Notes: generated by a model not told the origin, from the letters alone. Shown: positions 50,993-59,664, numbered from the stretch's first letter. The stretch is 64,000 bases of DNA from Streptomyces echinatus (GCF_014203595.1 NZ_JACHJK010000008.1:124001-188000); one strand, 5' to 3'. Numbers and translations are program-made.

Positions 50993-52834
50993 GTGCGCAT
51001 AGGACTGCTGACCGAGGGTGGCTATCCGTATGTGAGCGGTGACGCCGGGCTCTGGTGCGACCGGCTCGTGCGCGGGCTCGAGCGGCACGAGTTCGACGTC
51101 TACGCGCTCAGCCGCAGCCGGCGCCAGGAGGCCGACGGCTGCGTTCCGCTCCCACCGCAGGTCCGCCGGGTGCGGACCGCGCCGCTGTGGACGGCCGAGG
51201 ACGACGGGGTCGCCCACGGACGGCGCGCACGCCGGCGCTTCGCCGAGTACTACGGGGAACTGGTGGCGGCGGTCTGCGCCGGGGACGCCTCGGGCACGGC
51301 CGGCGAACCCGGTTCCCATTCCGGCGGGGGCGGCCACGGGGGGCCGGGGCGCGGCGGAGTCCGGACCGAGGGGCTCGGGGCGGATGCGGGCGACGGGGCC
51401 GGTCCCGCCGGGGACGGTCACGGGGCCGCCGGTACCCAAGGCGTGTCCGGTGACCTGGCGGACCGTTTCGGCAGCGCGCTGTACGGGCTCGCCGAACTCG
51501 CCCGCGAGGAGGGCGGACTCGTCGGCGCCCTGCGCTCCGACACGGCCGTACGCACCCTGGAGCGTGCCTGCCGCGCCCCCCGTGCGCTGCGCACGGCGCG
51601 CGAGGCGCGCGTACCCGACCTGCTCGCCGTCGCCGCACACCTCGAACGCGCCCTGCGCCCCCTCTCGCTCGACTGGTACGACGACGACGCACTCGGCGCG
51701 GCCGACCTCAGCCACGCCACCGCGGGCGGTCCCGCCGCCCTCTGCGGACTGCTCGCCCGGCACTTCTCCGGCGTACCGCTGCTCGTCACCGAGTACGGCG
51801 TGCGGCTCCGCTCGCACTACCTGACCCTCGGCCCCGACGCCGCCGCCCCCGCGGTCCGCGCCCTGCTCGGCGCCTTCCACGGCCGGCTCGCCGCCGAGGT
51901 CTACCGCGCGGCCGAGATCCTCACCCCGGGCAACGCCCACGCCCGCCGCTGGCAGGAACGGTGCGGTGCCGACCGCGCCCGGATCCGCACGGTGTACCCC
52001 GGCATGGAGGCGGGCCGCTTCACCGAGGTCGGCGAGTCCCCGGACCGGGCCGATCCGGACACGCTGGTCTGGGTCGGGCGCGTCGAACCCGCCAAGGACC
52101 TGGTGTCCCTGCTGCACGCCTTCGCCGAGGTGCGCAAGGAGGAGCCCGAGGCCCGCCTGCGGATCGTGGGCGCCCCCTCCGGCGCCGAGGGCGCGGCCTA
52201 CCTCGGCCACTGCCGGGCGCTGGCCGCACAGCTCTTCCCGGACGAGGCGGAGGGCGCGCACGCCGTCGGCGACAACCCCGTCTCCTTCGAGGAGATCGGT
52301 GCCCCGGAGGTCCCGACGCTGCCCGAGGCGTACGCCGCCGGCGCCGTCGTCGTCCTCTCCAGCGTCGTGGAGGGCTTCCCGATCGGCCTGGTCGAGGCCA
52401 TGTTCTGCGGCCGGGCCACCGTGTCCACGGACGTGGGCGCGGTCGTGGAGGTCATCGGCGGCACCGGACTGGTCGTGCCCCCGCGCAACCCCCGGGCGCT
52501 CGCCGAGGCGTGCGTGGCGCTGCTGCGCGACCCCGAGCGCCGTGAGCGTCTCGGAGCCGCCGCGCGTGCCCGGGCGCTCGAACTGTTCACCGTCGAGCAG
52601 AACATCACGGCATTTCACGGCATTTACCTGGAGATCGTCTCGCACAGCCCGGTGCGCCGGGTCGTCCTGGACGAGTCCGGCGAGCCGCTGCCCTTCGCGG
52701 CCCCCGCCGAGTCCCGCGTCCCCGGCCGCTGGACCGACTCCACCGCCCGCGCCCTGCCCCGCGGCATCCCCGGCTGGGCCACGTCGGCCCCGGTCCGCGC
52801 CACCCCGCTGGCGACCGCCGAGGGGGCACGATGA
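50993..52834 (+). CDS. PelF-like glycosyltransferase (DUF3492 plus GT4)
   Basis: A 613-aa GT-B enzyme. The N-terminal DUF3492-type half begins IGLLTEGGYPYVSGDAGLWCD, as in PelF, which uses UDP-GalNAc/UDP-sugars for Pel polysaccharide. The C-terminal half is GT4 (LVWVGRVEPAKD, LPEAYAAGAVVVLSSVVEGFPIGLVEAM). A low-complexity Gly/Asp-rich insert lies near residues 100-150. It starts at GTG 50993. It heads a run with a membrane protein, a short ORF, an epimerase and a spherulin-4 protein, so it may build a Pel/galactosaminogalactan-like exopolysaccharide. Confidence 0.9.
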   Translation: MRIGLLTEGGYPYVSGDAGLWCDRLVRGLERHEFDVYALSRSRRQEADGCVPLPPQVRRVRTAPLWTAEDDGVAHGRRARRRFAEYYGELVAAVCAGDASGTAGEPGSHSGGGGHGGPGRGGVRTEGLGADAGDGAGPAGDGHGAAGTQGVSGDLADRFGSALYGLAELAREEGGLVGALRSDTAVRTLERACRAPRALRTAREARVPDLLAVAAHLERALRPLSLDWYDDDALGAADLSHATAGGPAALCGLLARHFSGVPLLVTEYGVRLRSHYLTLGPDAAAPAVRALLGAFHGRLAAEVYRAAEILTPGNAHARRWQERCGADRARIRTVYPGMEAGRFTEVGESPDRADPDTLVWVGRVEPAKDLVSLLHAFAEVRKEEPEARLRIVGAPSGAEGAAYLGHCRALAAQLFPDEAEGAHAVGDNPVSFEEIGAPEVPTLPEAYAAGAVVVLSSVVEGFPIGLVEAMFCGRATVSTDVGAVVEVIGGTGLVVPPRNPRALAEACVALLRDPERRERLGAAARARALELFTVEQNITAFHGIYLEIVSHSPVRRVVLDESGEPLPFAAPAESRVPGRWTDSTARALPRGIPGWATSAPVRATPLATAEGAR

Positions 52835-54009
52835 GCGAACTGGACAGCCGCACCGCCGACGACGCGGGGCCGGTTCCATCGGCCGGGCGGAAACGGGCCG
52901 TCGGCCCCCGGCGGGCGTCCGTGGACCCGGTGAAGGCCCTGCTGCACCGGCACCGTGAACTGTGTGAGCGGGCGGTGGACCCGCTGGAGATCGCCGCGGG
53001 GCTGGAGGCGCACGGGGTCACCGACCGGACGGCCGCCCGCTTCCGCCACCGTGACGTCTTCTCGCTCGCCGAGGAGCTGTACGCGCGCGTGCCCCGGCAC
53101 GCCGAGCCGTGCCCGGAGCCCCGCCCGCTGCCCGTGCCCCGTGTCCGCCTCGGCCGGCTGCTGCTCACCCTCCTGCCCGGAGCGCTCGGCACGGCCACGG
53201 TGACCGGGCTGCGCCTCACCCATGGGGACACCCGGCCGCTGGTGGCCGCCGCCGGCCTAGTCGCCGTCGCGCTCGCCGTCCGCGCGGTCCTGCGCCACGG
53301 CCCGCTCGCCGGCCCGCCCGGCACGCGCGCGTGGCGGACCGCGATCGGCACGCGCACGTGGACGCTCTGGCTGCTCGCCTACGCCCTCGTCGGTGACGGC
53401 CTCCTCCGCGCCGTGCTGACGGGTGGGCCCGACGCCCTGCCCACCGGAGCCCCGGACGGCCCCTGGCCCACGACCACCGCGCCCGCCCTGGCACTCCTGG
53501 CGGCCTGCGCCCCCGCGGCCTGGTCCGCCCGCCTGCTCTCCGCCGGCGCCCGGCGCAGACTCGCCGGCAGCCGGGGCCTGGAGGACTTCACGGCCGCCGC
53601 CAGGCCGCTGCTGCTCGGCGCGTTCGCCGCGTTCCTGAGCGCCCTCGGCGTACTGCTCGCAGTCTCCGGCACCGCCCTGCGCGAGCCCGCGGCCTACCCG
53701 CAGGCCCTCACCCTCGGCGCCCTGCTCCTCCTCGCCCGCCTGCTCACCGTGCACCGCCACCGGCATGCCCCCGCCCTCGCACTGGGTGCCGCGGTGGCCG
53801 TGGAGGCGGCGTCCCTGGCCCTGCCGGTGGCCGGCCGGCTGCCCGGCTGCGCCTTCCTGGCCGTGCCCGTCGAGACCCTCGTCGACGCCTGGGGCGAAGC
53901 CGCCGTACCGGCCCTCGCCTGCGGCGCCGCGGCCCTGGCCCTGCTGTGGCACGCGGGCCGCACCCTCACCCGGGCCTCGGCCCACGCCCCCACGGGAGCA
54001 CCCGAGTGA
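52831..54009 (+). CDS. Polytopic membrane protein of the PelF-like operon
   Basis: A 392-aa protein. A cytoplasmic N-terminus (HRHRELCERAVDPLEIAAGLEAHG) precedes about eight transmembrane helices. It overlaps the glycosyltransferase stop (ATGA). It is not recognisably PelG, PelD or PelE, but its place suggests the export or membrane-complex partner of the glycosyltransferase. Function inferred from context only. Confidence 0.85.
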   Translation: MSELDSRTADDAGPVPSAGRKRAVGPRRASVDPVKALLHRHRELCERAVDPLEIAAGLEAHGVTDRTAARFRHRDVFSLAEELYARVPRHAEPCPEPRPLPVPRVRLGRLLLTLLPGALGTATVTGLRLTHGDTRPLVAAAGLVAVALAVRAVLRHGPLAGPPGTRAWRTAIGTRTWTLWLLAYALVGDGLLRAVLTGGPDALPTGAPDGPWPTTTAPALALLAACAPAAWSARLLSAGARRRLAGSRGLEDFTAAARPLLLGAFAAFLSALGVLLAVSGTALREPAAYPQALTLGALLLLARLLTVHRHRHAPALALGAAVAVEAASLALPVAGRLPGCAFLAVPVETLVDAWGEAAVPALACGAAALALLWHAGRTLTRASAHAPTGAPE

Positions 54010-54078
54010 ACCCTCCGCCCACCGGCCCCACCCACCGCCTTCGGGCACCCGCACCACCCCTTTGAAGGAGAAGACCAG

Positions 54079-54201
54079 ATGACCACCTCCCGACCCGGAG
54101 CGCCCGGAACCACCGGAACCGCCGGAGCGCCCGGAGCGGCCGCAGGAGACGTCGAAACGGCCGGTACCACCGGCGCGCACACCCCGGGAGCCGCCCGATG
54201 A
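54079..54201 (+). CDS. Short 40-aa Gly/Ala/Thr/Pro-rich ORF, translationally coupled
   Basis: ATG 54079 has a strong AAGGAG 8 nt upstream, and the ORF encodes MTTSRPGAPGTTGTAGAPG-type low-complexity sequence. Its TGA overlaps the epimerase ATG (ATGA). It could be a real small protein or a device that feeds ribosomes to the epimerase; composition gives no function. Confidence 0.45.
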   Translation: MTTSRPGAPGTTGTAGAPGAAAGDVETAGTTGAHTPGAAR

Positions 54202-55157
54202 GAGTCCTGCTGATCGGAGCCAACGGATTCATCGGCCGCTTCGTCGCCGACCGCCTGCTCGCCGACCCGGCCGTCCAGCTCACCGCGCTCGGCCGCGGCG
54301 ACGACGCCGACGTACGCTTCGACCTCGCCACCGGCAGCCCCGGTGCGCTCACCCGCTTCCTCGACGCGGTCCACCCCGGGGTCGTCGTCAACTGCGCCGG
54401 CGCGACCCGCGGCGGTGCCCGCGAACTCACCCGGCACAACACCGTCGCCGTGGCCACCGTCTGCGAGGCGCTGCGCCGCAGCGGCTGCGGTGCCCGTCTG
54501 GTCCAGATCGGATGCGGTTCCGAGTACGGCCCCAGCCAGCCCGGCTCCTCCACGGCCGAGGACGCCGTACCGCGCCCCGGCGGCCCGTACGGCGTCAGCA
54601 AGCTGGCCGCGACCGAACTGGTACTCGGCTCCGGCCTGGACGCGGTCGTCCTGCGCGTCTTCTCGCCGGCCGGCCCCGGCACCCCGGCCGGCTCCCCGCT
54701 CGGCCGGCTCGCCGAGGCCATGCGCCGCGCCATGCAGTCCGGCGACGGCGAACTCAAGCTCGGCGGCCTCGGCGTCCAGCGCGACTTCGTCGACGTACGC
54801 GATGTCGCGCGGGCCGTGCACGCCGCCTCGCTCTCCGCCGCACAGGGCGTGATCAACATCGGTTCCGGCCGTGCCGTGCGCCTCAGGGACGCCGCCGCCG
54901 TCCTCGCACGCGTGGCCGGATACGGCGGTGCCCTCCACGAGCTCGACGCGCCGCCCGGACCGCTGCGCGCCGCCATCGGGCACCCCCGGGCCGACGCCGA
55001 GCACGCGGGCCAGGTGGCGTACCCCTACCCGGACGGCTGCGGCAGCTGGCAGCAGGCCGACGTCCGCACCGCGCGCGACCGGCTCGGCTGGCGGCCCCGC
55101 ATCAACCTCGAGGAATCCCTGGCCGACATCTGGATGGAGGCGGCATGCCGCATCTGA
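54198..55157 (+). CDS. NAD-dependent sugar epimerase/dehydratase (SDR)
   Basis: A 319-aa extended SDR enzyme. The Rossmann motif is GANGFIG, with active-site YGVSK and a C-terminal substrate domain. It is likely a UDP-hexose or UDP-HexNAc 4-epimerase type enzyme that supplies the sugar nucleotide for the PelF-like transferase; the exact substrate is inferred. Confidence 0.85.
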   Translation: MRVLLIGANGFIGRFVADRLLADPAVQLTALGRGDDADVRFDLATGSPGALTRFLDAVHPGVVVNCAGATRGGARELTRHNTVAVATVCEALRRSGCGARLVQIGCGSEYGPSQPGSSTAEDAVPRPGGPYGVSKLAATELVLGSGLDAVVLRVFSPAGPGTPAGSPLGRLAEAMRRAMQSGDGELKLGGLGVQRDFVDVRDVARAVHAASLSAAQGVINIGSGRAVRLRDAAAVLARVAGYGGALHELDAPPGPLRAAIGHPRADAEHAGQVAYPYPDGCGSWQQADVRTARDRLGWRPRINLEESLADIWMEAACRI

Positions 55158-55894
55158 CCAGCACCACCGCCGACGCCACCAGCACCGGCGTCCGCACCGC
55201 GCTCGGCGTCCCGGGCTACGCCCACCCGCTCGTCGCCCCCGCCCAGTGGGCCGAACTGGCCCGCCCGGGCACCCCCCTGGACTGGGTGGTCCTCGACGTC
55301 GCCGCCGGGCCCGGCAGCCGCCCCGACCCGCACTGCCTGGAGGCCGCGGCCCGGCTGCGCGCGGCGGGCGTCCGCGTCCTGGGCCACCTGGACCTCACCT
55401 ACGGCGCCCGCGCCCTCGGCGACCTGCTCTCCGACGCCCACCGGCATCTCGACTGGTACCGCGTCGACGGCTTCCTGCTGGACCGCTGCCCCGTCGAGCG
55501 CACCGAGCTGCCCGAGGTCCGCCGTGCGATCACCGCATTGCGGGCGGTCAGCGACACCGCCCGCGTCGTCCTCGGCCACGGCCGCCACCCGCACCCCGGC
55601 TACGCCGAGATCGCCGACCAGCTCGTGACCTTCGCCGGTTCCTGGTCCGACTACCGCTGGTCGCAGGTGGCCGAGTGGACCGCCGACCACCCCGCGGACC
55701 GGTTCTGCCACTTCGTGCACAGCGTGCCCCGGGGGCATCTGGACGAGGCGCTGCGGATAGCCCGCTGGCAGGGAGCCGCGACGATCTACTTCACGGACCG
55801 CACCGACGGGGGCGGACGCGTCGACCCCTGGGAGACGATGCCCGGCTACTGGGACGAAATCGTCTCGCGAGTCGGAACGGGTGTCTCGGAATGA
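55145..55894 (+). CDS. Spherulin-4/GH135-like glycoside hydrolase
   Basis: A 249-aa protein of the spherulation-specific family 4 type. Barrel motifs are VPGYAHPLVAP, WVVLDVAAGPGS, GHLDLTYGAR and DWYRVDGFLLDRCP with conserved Asp residues. Relatives include GH135 galactosaminogalactan hydrolases and, in structure, Pel-type hydrolases. There is no signal peptide, so it may act inside or be exported unusually. It overlaps the epimerase by 13 nt, so it belongs to the same operon. Activity inferred. Confidence 0.85.
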   Translation: MPHLTSTTADATSTGVRTALGVPGYAHPLVAPAQWAELARPGTPLDWVVLDVAAGPGSRPDPHCLEAAARLRAAGVRVLGHLDLTYGARALGDLLSDAHRHLDWYRVDGFLLDRCPVERTELPEVRRAITALRAVSDTARVVLGHGRHPHPGYAEIADQLVTFAGSWSDYRWSQVAEWTADHPADRFCHFVHSVPRGHLDEALRIARWQGAATIYFTDRTDGGGRVDPWETMPGYWDEIVSRVGTGVSE

Positions 55895-55913
55895 AGAAGG
55901 GCGTGGCAGTGTT
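55888..55913 (+). promoter_or_regulatory. SigR-type promoter upstream of moeZ (GGAAT-N18-GTT)
   Basis: GGAAT is followed after exactly 18 nt by GTT, overlapping the stop of the spherulin-4 gene, 45 nt before the moeZ start. Matches the SigR consensus. Confidence 0.65.
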
Positions 55914-55957
55914 ACGGGGAGAACAACTGTAGTGATTGACCGACCAACGGAGTCCCC

Positions 55958-57136
55958 GTGTCGCTGCCACCCCTGGTCGAGCCGGCTTCCGAGCTCACCG
56001 TAGACGAGGTCCGCAGGTACTCCCGCCACCTGATCATCCCCGATGTGGGCATGGACGGGCAGAAGCGGCTGAAGAACGCCAAGGTGCTCTGTGTGGGCGC
56101 CGGCGGCCTGGGCTCGCCGGCGCTGATGTACCTGGCCGCCGCGGGCGTGGGCACCCTCGGCATCGTGGAGTTCGACGAGGTCGACGAGTCGAACCTGCAG
56201 CGCCAGATCATCCACAGCCAGGCCGACATCGGCCGTTCGAAGGCCGAGTCCGCCCGTGACAGCGTCAAGGGCATCAACCCGTACGTGAACGTGATCCTTC
56301 ACGAGGAGCGGCTGGAAGCCGACAACGTGATGGACATCTTCAGCCAGTACGACCTGATCGTCGACGGCACGGACAACTTCGCGACCCGGTACCTGGTCAA
56401 CGACGCGTGCGTGCTGCTGAACAAGCCGTATGTGTGGGGCTCGATCTACCGCTTCGACGGCCAGGCGTCCGTCTTCTGGTCCGAGCACGGCCCCTGCTAC
56501 CGCTGCCTCTACCCGGAGCCCCCGCCGCCCGGCATGGTGCCCTCCTGCGCCGAGGGCGGTGTCCTGGGCGTGCTGTGCGCGTCCATCGGCTCCATCCAGG
56601 TCAACGAGGCCATCAAGCTCCTCGCCGGCATCGGTGAGCCGCTGGTCGGCCGCCTGATGATCTACGACGCCCTGGAGATGCAGTACCGCCAGGTCAAGGT
56701 CCGCAAGGACCCGAACTGCGCGGTCTGCGGGGAGAATCCGACCGTCACGGAACTCATCGACTACGAGGCCTTCTGCGGCGTCGTGTCCGAGGAGGCCCAG
56801 GCGGCCGCGGCCGACTCCACGATCACTCCGAAGCAGCTCAAGGCGTGGATCGACGAAGGCGAGAGCATCGAGATCATCGACGTCCGCGAGCCGAACGAGT
56901 ACGAGATCGTCTCCATCCCGGGCGCCAAGCTGATCCCGAAGAACGAGTTCCTCATGGGCAGCGCCCTGGAGGGCCTCCCGCAGGACAGGAAGATCGTCCT
57001 GCACTGCAAGACGGGTGTCCGCAGTGCGGAAGTCCTCGCGGTCCTGAAGTCCGCCGGCTTCGCCGACGCGGTCCACGTCGGCGGCGGTGTCATCGGCTGG
57101 GTCAACCAGATCGAACCGCACAAGCCGGTCTACTGA
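55958..57136 (+). CDS. moeZ: MoeZ/MoeB-type adenylyltransferase-sulfurtransferase
   Basis: A 392-aa bifunctional enzyme that adenylates the C-terminus of ubiquitin-like sulfur carriers (MoaD, ThiS, CysO) and adds sulfur. The N-terminal ThiF/MoeB domain has GAGGLGSP and active-site-region Cys197 in PSCAEGG; zinc-type cysteines lie in CYRC and CAVC. A C-terminal rhodanese domain has persulfide Cys350 in CKTGVRS. GTG 55958 is the start. The SigR-type promoter fits a role in thiol stress. Confidence 0.95.
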   Translation: MSLPPLVEPASELTVDEVRRYSRHLIIPDVGMDGQKRLKNAKVLCVGAGGLGSPALMYLAAAGVGTLGIVEFDEVDESNLQRQIIHSQADIGRSKAESARDSVKGINPYVNVILHEERLEADNVMDIFSQYDLIVDGTDNFATRYLVNDACVLLNKPYVWGSIYRFDGQASVFWSEHGPCYRCLYPEPPPPGMVPSCAEGGVLGVLCASIGSIQVNEAIKLLAGIGEPLVGRLMIYDALEMQYRQVKVRKDPNCAVCGENPTVTELIDYEAFCGVVSEEAQAAAADSTITPKQLKAWIDEGESIEIIDVREPNEYEIVSIPGAKLIPKNEFLMGSALEGLPQDRKIVLHCKTGVRSAEVLAVLKSAGFADAVHVGGGVIGWVNQIEPHKPVY

Positions 57137-57166
57137 CCACCGGTCCCGCCGACCAGCGGGACTGAC

Positions 57167-57206
57167 GAAGCCCACGGCTCCGACCTTGTCGGATGCCGTG
57201 GGCTTC
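57167..57206. terminator. Strong terminator hairpin after moeZ
   Basis: 12-bp perfect arms (GAAGCCCACGGC / GCCGTGGGCTTC) enclose a second 6-bp hairpin TCCGAC-CTT-GTCGGA with a one-base bulge, an 18-bp stem in total. Confidence 0.9.
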
Positions 57207-57212
57207 GGTGTC

Positions 57213-57629
57213 TCACCAGTCGCCATACCCCTCGTCGTAGGCGTAGTAGTAGCCGCCGTAGCCTCCGTCGTGGTCGTAGCCGTCGTGGTCGTAGCCGTCG
57301 TGGCCGTAGCCGTCGTGGCCGTAGCCGTAGTCGTCGTCGTGGCCGTAGTAGCCGTAACCGTCGTGGTCGTGGCCGTAGCCTCCGTCGTGGTCATAACCGT
57401 CGTAGCCGTAGCCGTCGTGGTAATAGCCGTCGTGGTAATAGCCGTCGTGGTAGCAGCCGTGGCTCCACCGCCACCAGTCGTCGCAGCCGCCGTTGTAGTG
57501 CTGGGAGTAGGACGACTCGTGAACGGGGGCGGCGACGGCGGACCCGGCCGCGCCGACAGCGGTACCGCCGGCCAGAAGGACGCCGGCCGCGTACACCGCG
57601 AGAAGGCGTCGAATGCGTTGTGCTGACAT
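57213..57629 (-). CDS. Secreted HDGY-repeat protein
   Basis: A 138-aa exported protein with a Sec signal peptide (basic start, core VYAAGVLLAGGTAVGAAGSA, cleavage near AVAAP). The mature part is mostly His-Asp-Gly-Tyr repeats (YYHDGYYHDGYGYDGYDHDGG style). One Cys pair (CDDWWRWSHGC) precedes them. GGAGG lies 8 nt before ATG 57629. The composition suggests metal binding or a wall/matrix-associated structural role, but this is inference; the DNA repeats give a low-complexity array. Confidence 0.8.
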   Translation of the reverse strand: MSAQRIRRLLAVYAAGVLLAGGTAVGAAGSAVAAPVHESSYSQHYNGGCDDWWRWSHGCYHDGYYHDGYYHDGYGYDGYDHDGGYGHDHDGYGYYGHDDDYGYGHDGYGHDGYDHDGYDHDGGYGGYYYAYDEGYGDW

Positions 57630-57968
57630 GGCCCAGCCCTCCATTCCACTGTCTCGCGCAACGGAAGACGCGCGGGAATGCCGGCCGCGCGGGAGTGAAC
57701 GCGCGACGCGGTTTCAGGCGTGCCGTGTGGCGGGGCGAGCGGTCCGGACCCTCGGCCGGCCTGCACCTTCCATGCGTCCGACAGACGGCCGATGCCGCCG
57801 TCCAGCCGCGGGACGAAATTGCCGAAGGACGCGCGCCCCATGTAGCGGCACCGCCGCAGGAACGAGTCTTTTCCTCGACGCACGCCATGACAAGGGACGA
57901 TCGGCCCTGATTCGTGACCGGTGAACAGAACCGTGACGGCGACGACCGAGGCTCCCACGGTGGACTCC
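57630..57968. other. 339-bp gap, no gene supported
   Basis: Region between the HDGY-repeat gene and the hydrolase gene, both on the minus strand. Open frames here lack starts or codon bias of their own. It presumably carries the promoter of the secreted protein. Confidence 0.4.
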
Positions 57969-59531
57969 TCAGCCGCCGCAGACCTTGCCGTCCTTCGGCA
58001 CCGTTCCGTTCAGCAGGTAGGCGTCCACCGTGGAGTCGACGCAGTCGCTGCCACTGCCGTACGCCCCGTGCCCCTCTCCCTTCCAGGTGAGCTCGACGCC
58101 CACACCCCGGCCCAGCTCGTCGGCCATCCTGCGCGCGCCCTCGTACGGCGTGGCCGGGTCCCCGGTGTTGCCGACCAGCAGGACCGGGGCCGCACCCGGC
58201 GCGCCGACCTCCGGGGTGTCGTACTGACCGGGCACCGGCCAGTCATGGCACCAGCCCGCCGTGTCCCAGCCCAGGTAGTCCCCGAACACCGGCGATATCC
58301 GCTCGAACTCCGCCAGCCGTCGCTTCGTCTCGGCGGGCGTCGGCCGCTGTCGCTCGTCCAGGCACGATATGACCCGCTGGGAGTGCGTCATCGTGCCGTA
58401 GCGACCCGAGGCGTCGCGGTCGTTGTACTCGTCGGCGAGTGCCAGCAGCTCCGAGCCGTCACCCTGCTCCGCCGACTCGAGGGCACTGGTCAGCCTCGGC
58501 CAGTTCGACTCGCTGTAGAGCGGCAGGATGATCCCGGTGACCGCGAGCGTCTCGGTCAGCTTCCGCCCCGACGACGTCGGCAGCGGCTTCTTGTCGAGCC
58601 GCTTCAGCAGGTCGGCCGCCTTCCGCGAGCCCTGGCCGTGATCCTGGCCGGTGGACTCGAGATAGTCGTCGAAGGCTCGCTGGAAGCCGCGGGCCTGGTT
58701 CTCGGCGTGGCCCACCGTGTCCGCGGTCGGATCGACCACCGCGTCCAGCACCACCCGGCCCACCTGCCGGGGGAACAAGTGGGCGTACACCCCGCCGAGT
58801 TCGGTGCCGTAGGACATGCCGAAGTAGTGCAGCTCGTCGTCGCCGAGGACCTGGCGCATCAGGTCCATGTCGCGTGCCGTGTCGGTGGTGGACACATGGG
58901 CCAGCAGCGGTCCGGTGGCCTGCCGGCAGCCCTGGCCGAAGTCGGCGGCGTCCTGGAGGTACGCCTTCTCCTCGGCCGGGGTGTCGGGCGTGGCGTCCAC
59001 CGCCTCGGCGGCCTCGATCTCCCGGTCGCCGCGGCAGCGCACGCCCTCGCTCCCGCCGACCCCGCGCGGATCCCAGCTGACCAGGTCGTAGCGTTCGTGG
59101 AGCGAGGAGACGGACTGCTCGAAGTACGGCATCGTCGACACGCCCGAGCCGCCGGGGCCGCCGAAGTTGAACAGCAGCGAGCCGATGCGGTCATCGCCGG
59201 TCGCCCGCGCGCGGATGAGGGAGAGGCCGATCGTTCTGCCGCCCGGCTCGGACCAGTCCAGCGGCACCTTGAGCGTCGCGCACTGCCATGCGCCACCCGG
59301 CGCGGAGGCGTTCCCGGTGGCCTCGCAGCGCCCCCAGCCGAGGCGCTGGGAGGTGAGGGAGGACGGCAGGGCCGTCGGACCCGGCGCGGCGGTGGATCGC
59401 GGCGCCGGCGGGGGAGTGGAGCCGGTCCCCTTGCCCTCGCCCCCGTGCCCGCCCTCGTCCGGCGAACCGCCGCAGCCGGCGAGCAGCAGCCCTGCCGCCA
59501 CCGCGGCGGTCCAGCGCAGGAATCGCCTCAT
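57969..59531 (-). CDS. Lipoprotein alpha/beta-hydrolase, tripeptidyl-aminopeptidase-like (1)
   Basis: A 520-aa exported lipoprotein of the Streptomyces Tap/SlpD type. The lipobox is LLAGC near the N-terminus. The alpha/beta-hydrolase core has oxyanion motif NFGGPGGSG, nucleophile GMSYGTELGG, acid region VGNTGDPATPYE and His in GEGHGAYG. It likely releases N-terminal tripeptides outside the cell. ATG 59531 is favoured because AGGGGG lies 6 nt upstream. It forms a tandem pair with the next gene. Confidence 0.88.
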   Translation of the reverse strand: MRRFLRWTAAVAAGLLLAGCGGSPDEGGHGGEGKGTGSTPPPAPRSTAAPGPTALPSSLTSQRLGWGRCEATGNASAPGGAWQCATLKVPLDWSEPGGRTIGLSLIRARATGDDRIGSLLFNFGGPGGSGVSTMPYFEQSVSSLHERYDLVSWDPRGVGGSEGVRCRGDREIEAAEAVDATPDTPAEEKAYLQDAADFGQGCRQATGPLLAHVSTTDTARDMDLMRQVLGDDELHYFGMSYGTELGGVYAHLFPRQVGRVVLDAVVDPTADTVGHAENQARGFQRAFDDYLESTGQDHGQGSRKAADLLKRLDKKPLPTSSGRKLTETLAVTGIILPLYSESNWPRLTSALESAEQGDGSELLALADEYNDRDASGRYGTMTHSQRVISCLDERQRPTPAETKRRLAEFERISPVFGDYLGWDTAGWCHDWPVPGQYDTPEVGAPGAAPVLLVGNTGDPATPYEGARRMADELGRGVGVELTWKGEGHGAYGSGSDCVDSTVDAYLLNGTVPKDGKVCGG

Positions 59532-59664
59532 GCCCACCCCCCTGACAGGCCCGCCGCGTCGTGCCGCGCCGGGCGTTCACGCCATGGTAGGCGCCCCCGG
59601 CCCGGTCCGAGACGGCCTGTGGATAACCCTCTGAACTGCCCTTTCGTCGGCCGTCGGGGACCCG

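Noticed and set aside
57213..57629. Short repeated DNA in the HDGY gene considered as a CRISPR array
   Set aside because: The repeats have no uniform unit plus spacer structure and are in-frame coding.
55025..57958. 977-codon minus-strand frame opposite the epimerase, hydrolase and moeZ
   Set aside because: Antisense shadow; the Thr/Ala-rich stretch simply mirrors the HDGY repeat.
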